NCBI GenBank assembly: GCA_964371365.1
Contig: CAYJMO010000002.1
Coordinates: 1 to 64,000, forward strand
DNA: 64,000 bases
Reading direction: 5' to 3'
From: CAYJBH01 sp964371365
Lineage (GTDB): Bacteria > Bacillota > Clostridia > Oscillospirales > Ruminococcaceae
Below the pieces are notes generated by a model. It was not told the origin of the DNA and searched no databases. It saw nothing but the letters and a program-made list of their open reading frames with translations. Both the position numbers and the translations under genes were made by a program. Position 1 is the first letter of the stretch; the number at the start of each line of letters is the position of its first letter. Shown piece after piece: positions 33,412 to 43,438 of the stretch.

Positions 33412-35619
33412 ATGAAAAAATGGATGAGAATCTTGCCGACATTCGCAGTGGCTTTTTTTGCGATTACAGTTGTCTTGATAAGTCTGCTTATGTTCAACTC
33501 CAGCGTTGGAACAAGATTGGAGGACTCCACCACCGAGACACTCGGTGAAATTTCCATGCAACAGCAGTTTACTTTTAAGGCTGCGCTTGATAATGAGAGG
33601 ACGGCACTCGAGAGCATATCCGAGACACTCACCCTTATCGGGCGCGATGAGGTCGCAATAACGGAGTATCTTGCTACCATTCAAGATTTATACGGTATTA
33701 GCACTCTCATAGTCTGCGACAATAAAGGCGTGGGCATAATTTCCGATTTTTCCATAGTAGACATCTCGCAGAAGGATTATTTTATTAACGCCATGAATGG
33801 CGATTTTTACATGTCGGAACCGTATGTATCATTAATCAGCGATGATATTGTGCTGACGGCGGCTATCCCCATCTATGTGGATGGCAAGGTTGACGGAGTT
33901 CTCGCCGCCGAGTATACAATCGACTATCTGAGACTCTTTTTGTCCGAGGCGTTCGGTGGACAGAGTTATACCACAGTCGTCAACAACAATGGTATCGTCA
34001 TGCTCGAGTCCTACGACCTATATGGACCCGGTGCGAACCTCTATGAAATCTTCAACCTTGTCGCTATAGCTAACAGCCGCTCCGCCGACGATGTTCTCGC
34101 CGACGTATATGAGGGACGTGGCGGTTCTATCGAATACACCTTTGCCGGTGAAACGAAGCTCGGTGATTATCGTCCGCTCGAATTTAACGGTTGGACAATC
34201 CTCACCCTTATACCCTCAGATGTTATAGATGAAGAAGTTTCCGGCATTTTTGGGAGCATGACAATCGTAACTATCGTGTCGCTCGCAAGCCTTGCACTTT
34301 TCTTATTATATATCATGTGGCGTGAACGTCGTAACCTAAAAATGGTGGAAAAGCTTGCCTACTACGACGAGCTCACCGGACTTTACAACCTCACCAAACT
34401 GAAAATTGAGGCGAAAAATCTTCTCACCCACCACCCAAATACCGAGTTTGTCATTATAAAGTTTGACTTTGTCAACTTTAAGGCAATAAACGAGCTTTTC
34501 TCGTTCGAGATAGGCAACGATGTCCTGCGCAAGGTGAAGGTGGTCAGTGACACGGTGACCGACAGCAGCTATTTCCACGCAAGAGTTGGCACCGATGAAT
34601 TTATGTTTTTTGCCAAATCGTCGGTCTTTGAAGATTTTAAAAATACAAGGTTTGATTTTGAAAGGATGTTTGTCAGCCTTTTAACCGGGGTGGAGCGACA
34701 TCTGTTTAAGTTTAGGTACGGTCGATACATCATACCCAAGGGTTTTAACGATATCGATGAGATTGTAAACCGTGTCAACCTTGCACACACCATCACAAAA
34801 GAGGCGGGCGCCGAGGAGTTTTGTGACTATGACGATAGCTTTAAAATGCAGTTGTTAAAGGTTACCGAGATAACCAACAAGATGAAAAATGCGCTTAAAA
34901 ACAGTGACTTTAAAACCTATCTCCAACCCAAACACAAGATTTTGACCGGTGAGATAGTCGGTGCCGAGGCTCTGGTGCGTTGGATTGAACCGGATGGGAA
35001 CACGATATATCCGAACGAATTCATCCCTTTATTTGAATCAAACGGATTTATAACAGAGCTCGATAAGTTTATGTTAAAAAGCGTCTGCAAACTTCAGCAG
35101 GAATGGCATGAACAGGGCAGGGATTATCTGCCGATATCGGTCAACTTCTCACGTCTTCACCTTGAAAACCCATGCTTTGTACAGGAGATTATCGATATTG
35201 CAAACGCCTATGATGTGCCACATAATTTCATAGAGATAGAACTGACCGAGACTGTGTTGACCGATAAGGAAGGGGAGTTCGAGGGTGTGCTCGAATCTTT
35301 GCACCAAAATGGGTTTGCAATATCCATCGACGATTTCGGGTCGGGATATTCCTCGCTCGGAATGCTTAAAAACTTTAAGGTGGACACACTGAAGATTGAC
35401 CGAAGTTTCTTTGTGAACAGCCGTGACAGTGAGCGTGGCAAAGCGGTGGTGAAAAGTGTAATCGATCTCGCCCACAAGCTCAATATGTATACAGTTGCGG
35501 AGGGGGTTGAACTCAAGGAGCAGATTGATTTTTTAAAGGAGATAGATTGTAGCGCAGCACAGGGGTATTTTTACACAAAACCGATGCCGATAGCAGAGTT
35601 TAATTTACTCGAATGGTAA
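33412..35619 (+). CDS. Cache-GGDEF(degenerate)-EAL c-di-GMP phosphodiesterase
   Basis: 735 residues: membrane helix (about 8-28), extracytoplasmic Cache-type sensor (about 35-275), second helix (about 282-302), GGDEF domain (about 320-480) and EAL domain (about 495-735). The GGDEF signature reads GTDEF (393-397), so synthesis activity is doubtful. The EAL domain is complete: E519-A520-L521 followed by VRW, SVNFSRL, EIELTET, DDFGSGYSSL and QGYFYTKPM. It should hydrolyse c-di-GMP in response to an outside ligand, lowering sessile behaviour. RBS GGAAAGGAA lies rather far (about 14 nt) from the ATG. Confidence 0.85.
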   Translation: MKKWMRILPTFAVAFFAITVVLISLLMFNSSVGTRLEDSTTETLGEISMQQQFTFKAALDNERTALESISETLTLIGRDEVAITEYLATIQDLYGISTLIVCDNKGVGIISDFSIVDISQKDYFINAMNGDFYMSEPYVSLISDDIVLTAAIPIYVDGKVDGVLAAEYTIDYLRLFLSEAFGGQSYTTVVNNNGIVMLESYDLYGPGANLYEIFNLVAIANSRSADDVLADVYEGRGGSIEYTFAGETKLGDYRPLEFNGWTILTLIPSDVIDEEVSGIFGSMTIVTIVSLASLALFLLYIMWRERRNLKMVEKLAYYDELTGLYNLTKLKIEAKNLLTHHPNTEFVIIKFDFVNFKAINELFSFEIGNDVLRKVKVVSDTVTDSSYFHARVGTDEFMFFAKSSVFEDFKNTRFDFERMFVSLLTGVERHLFKFRYGRYIIPKGFNDIDEIVNRVNLAHTITKEAGAEEFCDYDDSFKMQLLKVTEITNKMKNALKNSDFKTYLQPKHKILTGEIVGAEALVRWIEPDGNTIYPNEFIPLFESNGFITELDKFMLKSVCKLQQEWHEQGRDYLPISVNFSRLHLENPCFVQEIIDIANAYDVPHNFIEIELTETVLTDKEGEFEGVLESLHQNGFAISIDDFGSGYSSLGMLKNFKVDTLKIDRSFFVNSRDSERGKAVVKSVIDLAHKLNMYTVAEGVELKEQIDFLKEIDCSAAQGYFYTKPMPIAEFNLLEW

Positions 35620-35638
35620 TGTATAGGAGGTTAAATAG

Positions 35639-36667
35639 ATGGATAAAATACGATTAGGGCGTACCGAGTTGATGGTCAGCAAAACCTCGTTCGGAGCATT
35701 GCCCATTCAGCGGCTGTCAACAGAGGACTCAACACGGCTTATACGTTGCGCCGTCGAAAGCGGAATAAACTATTTTGACACCGCAAACGGATATACCGAC
35801 AGTGAGGAAAAACTCGGCATTGCGTTAGAGGGTATACGAGGGGACGTTATCATCTCGACAAAGTCGGGCGCCACCGACAGGGAGGGCGCGACGAAACATA
35901 TAGAGTTAAGCCTGCAACGCATGAAGACCGATTACACTGACCTTTTCCAGTTCCACAATCCGCCTACAATGCCGGATATAGAGGATGAAAACGGTGCATT
36001 TGCCGCCGCTCTCGAGGCAAAGAAAAAGGGATATATCCGCCACATCGGCATCACAAATCACCGACTTCCACTCGCAAAAATGATAGTGGAATCCGGCAAT
36101 TTTGAGACGTTGCAGTTCCCGTTTTGTTACCTCGCCTCGGATGAAGAGATAGAGTTGGTGCGGGAATGTGAGCGGCGCGATGTCGGGTTCATAGCAATGA
36201 AAGGGCTCTCCGGCGGTCTTTTAACCAACGCAAAGGCGTGCTATGCTTTTATGCAAGACTATAAAAATGTCGTGCCCATCTGGGGTATTCAACGCATGTC
36301 TGAACTTCAGGAATGGATTGAACTTACCAAAAGCGATGTTCGCATAGACGATACTCTTCAAGCTGTTATAGAGGCGGACCGTGAGGAGCTTTGTGGCAAC
36401 TTCTGCCGTGGGTGCGGATACTGCCTACCCTGCGCCGCAAATATCGAAATCCCTATGGCAGCAAGGATGAGCTTTTTGTTACGGCGCGCGCCGCTGAAAA
36501 ACCTGATGTCGGAAGAACAGGCGCAGAAGATGTCGCGCATAGAAGATTGCACCGGCTGTAACGCCTGCCTCTCACGATGTCCCTACAACCTTGACACACC
36601 GGCACTCCTTCGCAGTATGTATGAGGACTACAAGACATTTCGTAAGAGCTATAGTCCTCTGGCTTGA
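35639..36667 (+). CDS. aldo/keto reductase with C-terminal 4Fe-4S domain
   Basis: 342 residues. The N-terminal aldo/keto reductase barrel (about 1-255) has YFDTANGYTDSE and ISTKSGA for the catalytic Asp, Tyr and Lys, and LFQFHNPP for the His. The C-terminal region has a CxxCxxC cluster with a fourth Cys (CRGCGYCLPC) and CTGCNACLSRCP, enough for Fe-S centres. Such fusions are common in anaerobes and may couple carbonyl reduction to ferredoxin-like electron flow. RBS AGGAGG. It starts 19 nt after the EAL gene. Substrate unknown. Confidence 0.87.
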   Translation: MDKIRLGRTELMVSKTSFGALPIQRLSTEDSTRLIRCAVESGINYFDTANGYTDSEEKLGIALEGIRGDVIISTKSGATDREGATKHIELSLQRMKTDYTDLFQFHNPPTMPDIEDENGAFAAALEAKKKGYIRHIGITNHRLPLAKMIVESGNFETLQFPFCYLASDEEIELVRECERRDVGFIAMKGLSGGLLTNAKACYAFMQDYKNVVPIWGIQRMSELQEWIELTKSDVRIDDTLQAVIEADREELCGNFCRGCGYCLPCAANIEIPMAARMSFLLRRAPLKNLMSEEQAQKMSRIEDCTGCNACLSRCPYNLDTPALLRSMYEDYKTFRKSYSPLA

Positions 36668-36863
36668 TATTGTGCGTTGGATTAAACGCCTTGAGCAAAG
36701 CAGAGGTTTCGACCCTCAACGATTTTTGCTTGTATTAATTTAGTGGGCATAAAAATAGTGTCGTCATGAGTGTTTGCCCGTTGGATATCAGTGACTTTTC
36801 TTTTGTCAGATGAAAAATCGCTCAAAATCGGGTCGCTTTAACTCATTAAGACACTATTTGGAA

Positions 36864-38087
36864 TTATTCCGGCTGTTCAATCTGTTTTTTGATCATCGGT
36901 GCAAGAACATGTTTTATGTCAAGGCGAAGTTTTCTCATGCCTCTGATCTGGCAGAAGTCATTTTTTATGCGGTTTGCAATGACATCGCAATGCTCCGCAC
37001 TCAGATCGGTCAACATAATGATATACTGGGAGGAGCTGTATCGCGCAAACACATCCTCCGAGCGTAGGGAATGCATTAGAGTTTTGTGTAGGTTCTCAAT
37101 GACGGTTTTTCGTCTCACACCGGGCTCCGGCAGTGTGCCGTCCTCCTCCCAAAGGGTGAGCAACATGAGGAAAACTTCTTTGCCGGTGCGCTTCATACTC
37201 CTTGTCAGACGCTCCTGAATGCTTGAAAATTCGTGGAGAGAGCATTCCAAAGCACCCTTGTTGGGGGTTACGTTGCCGCTAAGGCTATCGATAACCTCGT
37301 TGATATGCAGTGCAATGGCGTTGCTGTTTTTAAAATGTGAGGTGATTAACTTCTGCAACTGCTTCGGCGCAAAAACCCCAACTTCATCAAACAGCATTTT
37401 ACATACCTGCTCGTACGTCTGCAATGCCTTGTTATCCTCGCCAACCTTGAAGAGCAGTTCAATATACCTAAGATAGATGTTTTCTTCGAGGGGATAGATG
37501 GCAAACGCTTGCTTGTAAACCGACAAAGCGTCGGAATAACGACAGTTGCGCTGGAGCAGTCTCCATAGCGTACTCAAAACATCGAGATAGATTTCTTTGT
37601 ATTTTTTTGACAGCGTGACCGCCCATTTTTCCTCAATTATTCCGCAGAGGAAATCGCCTTTATAAAGCTCGGTTGCCTTGATGCATAGACGCCAGATATC
37701 GTCATAGTCCGAGATATTCTTTATACGTTGATAGAACTTGACAAAACGTTCGACGTCGGTTTCACATTCCAGTACAAGCTTGTATTGGTTGTCTTCGAAT
37801 ATAACCGCATCGTCCTCGTTGTTGCAGACATTCTCTGCTTTTAATATCTTACGCAGACGGTAGACGATGTTTTTATAGACCGCCTTGGGATTGTCACTGG
37901 AATCGTCTACAAGGTTGCTCTCTATCAAGTTCTCACGTGTGACACTGCGTCCGGGTTGACATAGCAAAAAGACAAGCAACTGTAACGGTTTATTGTTCTT
38001 TATCTTTATTTCCTGGAAATAGTAATCACTGTCACGGTACATTAAAAACTTGTTAAGTATCTCTATCTGCAAAATCTCACTGTTCAA
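36864..38087 (-). CDS. SARP/BTAD-type regulator with GGDEF-like C terminus
   Basis: 407 residues. N-terminal winged helix like OmpR DNA-binding domains (about 5-105, with SVTRENLIE and AVYKNIVYRLRKIL), a helical bacterial transcriptional activator (BTAD, TPR-like) domain (about 115-250) and a C-terminal segment (about 290-395) that resembles a GGDEF domain. There LRSEDVFARYSSSQYIIML stands where RYGGDEF is expected (R349 to Y355), so no cyclase activity. A nucleotide-sensing role is possible. It faces the Fe-S reductase tail to tail. The target is unknown. Confidence 0.75.
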   Translation of the reverse strand: MNSEILQIEILNKFLMYRDSDYYFQEIKIKNNKPLQLLVFLLCQPGRSVTRENLIESNLVDDSSDNPKAVYKNIVYRLRKILKAENVCNNEDDAVIFEDNQYKLVLECETDVERFVKFYQRIKNISDYDDIWRLCIKATELYKGDFLCGIIEEKWAVTLSKKYKEIYLDVLSTLWRLLQRNCRYSDALSVYKQAFAIYPLEENIYLRYIELLFKVGEDNKALQTYEQVCKMLFDEVGVFAPKQLQKLITSHFKNSNAIALHINEVIDSLSGNVTPNKGALECSLHEFSSIQERLTRSMKRTGKEVFLMLLTLWEEDGTLPEPGVRRKTVIENLHKTLMHSLRSEDVFARYSSSQYIIMLTDLSAEHCDVIANRIKNDFCQIRGMRKLRLDIKHVLAPMIKKQIEQPE

Positions 38088-38286
38088 CGCTTTTCTCTTT
38101 CATTATTATATGTGCTTTTAAATTTTAAACTTATTATACAACATACGACCGAATTTGTATATAGCGCCTTATATTTTCTACATTTTAACGAAATATTGCA
38201 CCCGATAAAGTGTTTTTAATATAAAAACATACATATATAGGACTGAACGGTCACAATTCGATAATTTACATACTTTTGAGGAAAAA

Positions 38287-39072
38287 ATGTTAAGCTATGA
38301 ACTGCGCAACGACAGCCTTTATTTCAATCCGGACATCGACGATCTTGCTACCGCCTCCCATCTGCACCGTGAGATGGAGATACTCTATATTTTAGAGGGT
38401 AGCATGGATATCGTCTCAAACTCTGTCACCTACCGAATGGAGAAGGGGGATATGTTCATCGCCTTTCCAAACGTTGTCCATGAATACCTCGAGACGGAAA
38501 AATCACGCTGTATGCTCTGGATTTTTGACTGTAGTATTCTCGGGGACTTTGTTGGCGAGATAAAACGCAAGGTGCTAAATAATCCGATAATCAAGGCGAA
38601 TGAAATTCACCCCGACATAAGCTACGCGATCTACTCTTTTCGTATGCTCGGCACACTCTACGAGTCAAACCACCTGAGTCGTGCCTACCTCTCCCTTATC
38701 ATGGCACATGTTATCAGTGATCTTGATACGACAGATATTAAGGATGACCACACCGAGTGGATGTCAAAACTTATCTACTATATTAACGATCATTTCTGTG
38801 AGCATCTTTCACTGGACCGATTGTCGGCACGAGTCGGGGTGAGCAGGTATCATCTGTCCAGAACCTTTGCGGCAAAGATGAACTGCAGTGTGACCGCATA
38901 TATTAACAATCTTCGCGTACAAAAGGCGGTAGAGCTGGTCAGGTATTCCGACAAGGCTCTCGCCGAGATTGCCTTTGAATGCGGTTTTGAGAGTATGCCT
39001 ACCTTTTTTCGCTCCTTTAAAAAAGCAGGTATAGCCAGTCCGAAAACCTTGCGCCTCGGACTTATGCAATAA
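38287..39072 (+). CDS. AraC family transcriptional regulator
   Basis: 261 residues with an N-terminal cupin-like sensor (about 10-90, HREMEILYILEGSMDI) and two C-terminal helix-turn-helix units (about 165-258; LSARVGVSRYHLSRTF and LAEIAFECGFESMPTFFRSFKK). Such proteins usually activate sugar or stress genes. TTGAGGAAAAA precedes the ATG. It diverges from the BTAD regulator over a 199-nt A/T-rich spacer in which I see no strong promoter. Ligand unknown. Confidence 0.85.
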   Translation: MLSYELRNDSLYFNPDIDDLATASHLHREMEILYILEGSMDIVSNSVTYRMEKGDMFIAFPNVVHEYLETEKSRCMLWIFDCSILGDFVGEIKRKVLNNPIIKANEIHPDISYAIYSFRMLGTLYESNHLSRAYLSLIMAHVISDLDTTDIKDDHTEWMSKLIYYINDHFCEHLSLDRLSARVGVSRYHLSRTFAAKMNCSVTAYINNLRVQKAVELVRYSDKALAEIAFECGFESMPTFFRSFKKAGIASPKTLRLGLMQ

Positions 39073-39101
39073 AGTAAAAATAAATCTCTGATTTTTACAT
39101 C

Positions 39102-39130
39102 TTGATAACATATAGGTTTCATAATATAGT
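39102..39130 (+). promoter_or_regulatory. promoter for the two-component genes
   Basis: TTGATA (39102-39107), 17-bp spacer, TATAGT (39125-39130), 47 nt before the response-regulator ATG. Confidence 0.6.
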
Positions 39131-39176
39131 TGAATGACTACAATAATAAGATAATGAATAAAAAGGACGATGAAGG

Positions 39177-39830
39177 ATGGCTACCATATTGATAGCAGAA
39201 GATGAAAGACCTATAAACGAACTTATAAAAAGAAATCTCACCCTTGTCGGTCATACCGCAGTACAGGTTTATGACGGCGAGGCGGCATTGTCGGCGACCG
39301 AAGAACAGGAGTTTGACCTTGTGTTGCTCGATGTGATGTTGCCGGAACTCTCCGGCTTTGAGGTCAAGGAACAACTGCCGCCGGAACTACCGGTTATCTT
39401 TGTAACGGCGAAGACCGGACTTAACAGCCGACTGCAAGGTCTTGGTTTGGGCGCAGACGATTATCTTGAAAAACCATTTGAGATACTGGAACTTCTCGCC
39501 CGTGTGGAGGCGGTGCTCCGCCGCACCCATAAGTCACAGGAAACTTTCGAGTTGGATAGCTGTGTGGTCAAGCTTAATATGCGTCGTGCCTACCTTTGCG
39601 GTGAGGAGGTTTTTTTGACGCCTCAAGAGTTTGAACTGCTTTTTGTGTTGATAAAAAATCGCAATCTTGCTCTCTCACGTGATAAACTCCTCGACCTTGC
39701 CTGGGGATATGGCTATGAGGGGGATACCCGTACCGTCGATGTGCACATCCAAAAATTGCGAAAAAAACTCCATCTGGAGGATCGCCTACAGACGGTCTAC
39801 AAGATGGGTTATCGGTTGAGTACTTTATAG
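39177..39830 (+). CDS. OmpR-family response regulator
   Basis: 217 residues. Receiver domain with the acidic pair E8-D9, phosphoacceptor D52 (LLDVMLP), T77 and K99, then an OmpR winged helix (about 125-217; VFLTPQEFELLFVLIKN and TRTVDVHIQKLRKKL). It is activated by the histidine kinase that starts 15 nt downstream. Purine-rich RBS (AAGGACGATGAAGG). Confidence 0.92.
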   Translation: MATILIAEDERPINELIKRNLTLVGHTAVQVYDGEAALSATEEQEFDLVLLDVMLPELSGFEVKEQLPPELPVIFVTAKTGLNSRLQGLGLGADDYLEKPFEILELLARVEAVLRRTHKSQETFELDSCVVKLNMRRAYLCGEEVFLTPQEFELLFVLIKNRNLALSRDKLLDLAWGYGYEGDTRTVDVHIQKLRKKLHLEDRLQTVYKMGYRLSTL

Positions 39831-39845
39831 TTTTTGAGGTTTTGC

Positions 39846-41258
39846 TTGAAATTTTGGCAAAAGAATTATATTTTGACATTGTTGCTTTTCACCTTTTTTA
39901 TCGCCGCGAGCTTTGCTGTACTTCTGCTTGTCAGCGAACAGCGCAGTTATGATATAGAGGTGGAAAATATGCTTGCACAACAGCATGTCGTTGCACAGCT
40001 GCTCTCCAACGACGCCGCCTCGGTCGCAAAACGCCGTCCGGAGGCACTTCCCACCCTTGCCGAAAACTACGTCGACAGCTACTATCGTGACGGGATGCTT
40101 CTCGAGATAGTCGATGACGATGAGGTGTGGGCAAGCCGTCTGCCGATATCGGGGGGCAATGACTTTGCGCCGCCGGAGGTCGGCTCGCGCACCCATGTTC
40201 TTCGACAGGTTGAACAGACACCATATCTGTTCGTGAGTGCCCGACTGCCTCAACCGGAAAGTATGGTTTTAACCTGTGCATTTGACATGTCCACCTTCTA
40301 TAACGAAACCGAGAATTTACGTAGGATAAGTATTGTCACCGGTTCACTTGCGGTGATACTGCTTGCCAGTGTCCTTTATTTTTTACTGCGCGGACTCTCA
40401 CGCCCGATGGAACAGCTCGCAGGTGTATCCAAACGATTTGCACAGGGAGAGTACAGCGCAAGAAGTAACTATAAAGGCAGGGATGAGGTGGGTCAGCTTG
40501 CGACGAATTTTAATGCTCTTGCCCAAAATGTTGAGGAAAACATAAATGTACTCCAATCCACTGCCAACGAAAAACAAAACCTTGTCGACACCCTTTCGCA
40601 CGAGATACGAACACCGCTCACCGCGATTAAAGGATATTCCGAGTATCTTCTGTGTGCCGAGGTATCACAGGACGAGGAGCATGAGGCACTCGGATATATT
40701 ATAGATGAAGCACAGCGCCTTTCCAACATGTGTGAAAGCCTGCTGCGCATGGCGTCGTTACGTGGTGAATCGGTGCAAAAAAATGATGTCGACCTCAACC
40801 ATGTGGTCAAGACGGCACAACGAACCGTTGCCGCGCGCAACAACCTTGCCGGTGTGAAAATCCTGTTTTTTGAGAGTGATGAATGTGTTGTCAAGGGGGA
40901 GATCATACTGCTCGAAAGTCTTGTGACCAACCTCATGGATAATGCTGTCAAGGCGTGTGGCGAGGGAGGAACCGTAACGGTGCATACCGCTAAAAATGAG
41001 GATAAAGCCGTGTTGCTTGTCAAGGACAACGGACGGGGAATGTCAAAGGAACAGCTGAAACATCTCGGCGAACAATTTTACCGCCCTGACAAGGCGAGAA
41101 GCCGACAGCAAGGCGGTGCAGGACTCGGAATTGCACTCTGCCACCAGATAGCAAAAAGCCACGGAGCAGGGATTTCATACGAGTCAAGTGAGGGTGTTGG
41201 GACGAGTGTAAAGGTGATTTTTTTATTGTCAGGGGCTGAATACCGCCCTTTAGATTGA
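39846..41258 (+). CDS. membrane sensor histidine kinase
   Basis: 470 residues from the chosen TTG, which has GAGGT 5 nt upstream; an alternative TTG at 39834 adds four residues. Two membrane helices (about 6-29 and 160-183) flank an outer sensor domain; then HAMP (about 185-240), the phosphoacceptor H252 in DTLSHEIRTPL, and an ATPase domain with NLMDNAVKA, DNGRGMS and GGAGLGIAL. It pairs with the adjacent response regulator. Signal unknown. Confidence 0.88.
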   Translation: MKFWQKNYILTLLLFTFFIAASFAVLLLVSEQRSYDIEVENMLAQQHVVAQLLSNDAASVAKRRPEALPTLAENYVDSYYRDGMLLEIVDDDEVWASRLPISGGNDFAPPEVGSRTHVLRQVEQTPYLFVSARLPQPESMVLTCAFDMSTFYNETENLRRISIVTGSLAVILLASVLYFLLRGLSRPMEQLAGVSKRFAQGEYSARSNYKGRDEVGQLATNFNALAQNVEENINVLQSTANEKQNLVDTLSHEIRTPLTAIKGYSEYLLCAEVSQDEEHEALGYIIDEAQRLSNMCESLLRMASLRGESVQKNDVDLNHVVKTAQRTVAARNNLAGVKILFFESDECVVKGEIILLESLVTNLMDNAVKACGEGGTVTVHTAKNEDKAVLLVKDNGRGMSKEQLKHLGEQFYRPDKARSRQQGGAGLGIALCHQIAKSHGAGISYESSEGVGTSVKVIFLLSGAEYRPLD

Positions 41259-41298
41259 ACGACTATGGTTGAATCTTAGTGAGAAAAAATTATTTAGC

Positions 41299-43392
41299 CT
41301 AACTCACGCTATACAGCATGTCTCCATAGCTCGGCACCGGCCAGTGGTCTTTTGAGACGAGGCATTCCAACTCGTCCACAACCTCGCGCAGACCTTCCAT
41401 CGCCGGTTTGACCTTGTCGCAGAAGTAGGTGGCAGTCTCGAGGGTGGATTTGTGGTGTGGCACCTCGCTCTGTGCCTTTTCAAGCGCGACCAGTCTTTCC
41501 AGCATCTTATCACTGCGGGAGGAGATACTCTCGAGCAGGGATTTTTCCAGTGAGCCGGCAGGGTTAAGACCGAGGTTTGCCTTTGCGCTGACCAAAGTTA
41601 TCAGCTCGTTTTGATATGCTATGCACGCCGGAATGTATTGACGTCGCACCATCTCTATCATGGTGAGCATCTCGATATTCAGTGCTTTTTTGTAGTTCTC
41701 CAGCATTATTTCACAGCGGGAGTGCAGTTCTGCCTCACTGAAAACACCATGTTTGCTAAAGAGTTTAAAGCTCTCGTCGGTGATGTATCTCGGCAGGGCG
41801 TCTACCGTGTTTGCAAGGTTGGACAGACCGCGATTTTTCGCCTCCTCCACCCAATCTTGCGAGTAGTTATTGCCGTTAAAGATAATCCTTTTGTGCTCTT
41901 TGATGGTGGTTTTTATAAGCTTGCCTAAAGCGTGGTTAAAATCCTTCGCCTTTTCTAACTTGTCCGCAAACTCACAGAGTATTTCGGCAACTATGGTGTT
42001 AAGGATGATGTTGGGTCCCGAGACGGAGGTGGAGGAACCGGGCATCCTAAACTCAAACTTGTTGCCGGTAAATGCAAAGGGTGAAGTTCGGTTGCGGTCG
42101 GTGGTGTCACGGTGGAAATGGGGCAACATGGTGGTGCCTATCTCCATCTTTATCTTCTTGCGCCCGACATATGCCGCACCGCTCTCGATGGAGTCCAGTA
42201 TTTCGGTTAGCTCCTCCCCGAGGAACATGGATATGATCGCAGGCGGTGCTTCACACGCACCGAGACGGTGGTCGTTACCGGCGCCGGCGACCGACACACG
42301 AAGAAGTTCCTGGTAGACATCCGTTGCCTTGATGACCGCAGATAAAAACAGCAAAAACTGTGCATTTTCATGCGGTGTATCACCCGGTTCGAGCAGGTTC
42401 ATGCCGGTGTCGGTGGAGAGTGACCAGTTATTGTGTTTGCCACTGCCATTCACCCCGGCAAACGGTTTTTCATGTAAAAGACAGGCGAGATTATGCCGCA
42501 CCGCGATGCTCTTCATCAACTCCATGGTGAGCTGATTGTGGTCGGTGGCAATGTTGGTGGTGGAGAAGATCGGCGCGAGCTCATGTTGAGCCGGTGCCGC
42601 CTCGTTGTGTTTTGTTTTGGCAAGCACGCCGAGCTTCCATAGCTCCTCGTCCAGCTCCTTCATGTATGCCGCGACCCTTGCCTTGAGCGTGCCAAAGTAG
42701 TGGTCGTCCATCTCCTGACCTTTTGGTGGACGAGCACCGAACAGCGTGCGACCGGTGTAGATTAGATCGGGTCGCTGTAGATAGACATCCTTGTCAATCA
42801 GGAAATATTCCTGTTCCGGCCCGACCGTGGTTATCACACGTTTAACATCGGTGTTGCCGAATAGACGAAGGATACGAATAGCCTCCCGATTTATGGTCTC
42901 CATCGAGCGAAGTAACGGGGCTTTTTTATCTAAAGCCTCACCGCTGTAGGAGCAGAAAACGGTGGGGATACAGAGCGTTGCATCCTTGATAAAGGCATAG
43001 GATGTTGTATCCCAAACGGTGTATCCTCGTGCCTCAAAGGTTGCGCGCAATCCGCCGGAGGGGAAGCTGGAAGCATCCGGTTCTCCCTGAACGAGTTCCT
43101 TGCCGGAAAATTCCATGATGACCTTGCCGTCGCCGTTTGGTGAGATAAAGCTGTCATGTTTTTCGGCAGTGATGCCGGTCATGGGTTGAAACCAGTGTGT
43201 AAAGTGGGTCACACCTTTTTCCACCGCCCAATCTTTCATGGCATTCGCGACTATGTTCGCAACATCCGGCTGTAGCCGTTTGCCCTCTATTCCACTTGCC
43301 TTTAGGGTACGGTAGATACTTTTAGGCAGGCGCTGTTGCATGACGGTGTCGTTAAACACCGAACAGCCAAACATCTCGGTAACGTCTTTCAT
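41299..43392 (-). CDS. glnN: glutamine synthetase type III
   Basis: 697 residues, the large GSIII form found in anaerobes and cyanobacteria rather than the 450-residue GSI. The PEQEYFLID segment and the NGSGKHNNWSLST motif belong to the active site. It joins ammonia to glutamate using ATP. RBS AAGGA lies about 10 nt before the ATG. It is the last gene of the long minus-strand run and meets the histidine kinase tail to tail with only 40 nt and no clear terminator. Confidence 0.93.
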   Translation of the reverse strand: MKDVTEMFGCSVFNDTVMQQRLPKSIYRTLKASGIEGKRLQPDVANIVANAMKDWAVEKGVTHFTHWFQPMTGITAEKHDSFISPNGDGKVIMEFSGKELVQGEPDASSFPSGGLRATFEARGYTVWDTTSYAFIKDATLCIPTVFCSYSGEALDKKAPLLRSMETINREAIRILRLFGNTDVKRVITTVGPEQEYFLIDKDVYLQRPDLIYTGRTLFGARPPKGQEMDDHYFGTLKARVAAYMKELDEELWKLGVLAKTKHNEAAPAQHELAPIFSTTNIATDHNQLTMELMKSIAVRHNLACLLHEKPFAGVNGSGKHNNWSLSTDTGMNLLEPGDTPHENAQFLLFLSAVIKATDVYQELLRVSVAGAGNDHRLGACEAPPAIISMFLGEELTEILDSIESGAAYVGRKKIKMEIGTTMLPHFHRDTTDRNRTSPFAFTGNKFEFRMPGSSTSVSGPNIILNTIVAEILCEFADKLEKAKDFNHALGKLIKTTIKEHKRIIFNGNNYSQDWVEEAKNRGLSNLANTVDALPRYITDESFKLFSKHGVFSEAELHSRCEIMLENYKKALNIEMLTMIEMVRRQYIPACIAYQNELITLVSAKANLGLNPAGSLEKSLLESISSRSDKMLERLVALEKAQSEVPHHKSTLETATYFCDKVKPAMEGLREVVDELECLVSKDHWPVPSYGDMLYSVS

Positions 43393-43438
43393 CTATTTTC
43401 GTCCTTATCTGTTAATTTGGTAGGATATTATTATATCG

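Noticed and set aside
36668..36863. Terminator or small RNA between the Fe-S reductase and the BTAD gene
   Set aside because: Only short imperfect stems (5-6 bp) near 36670-36735; not convincing.
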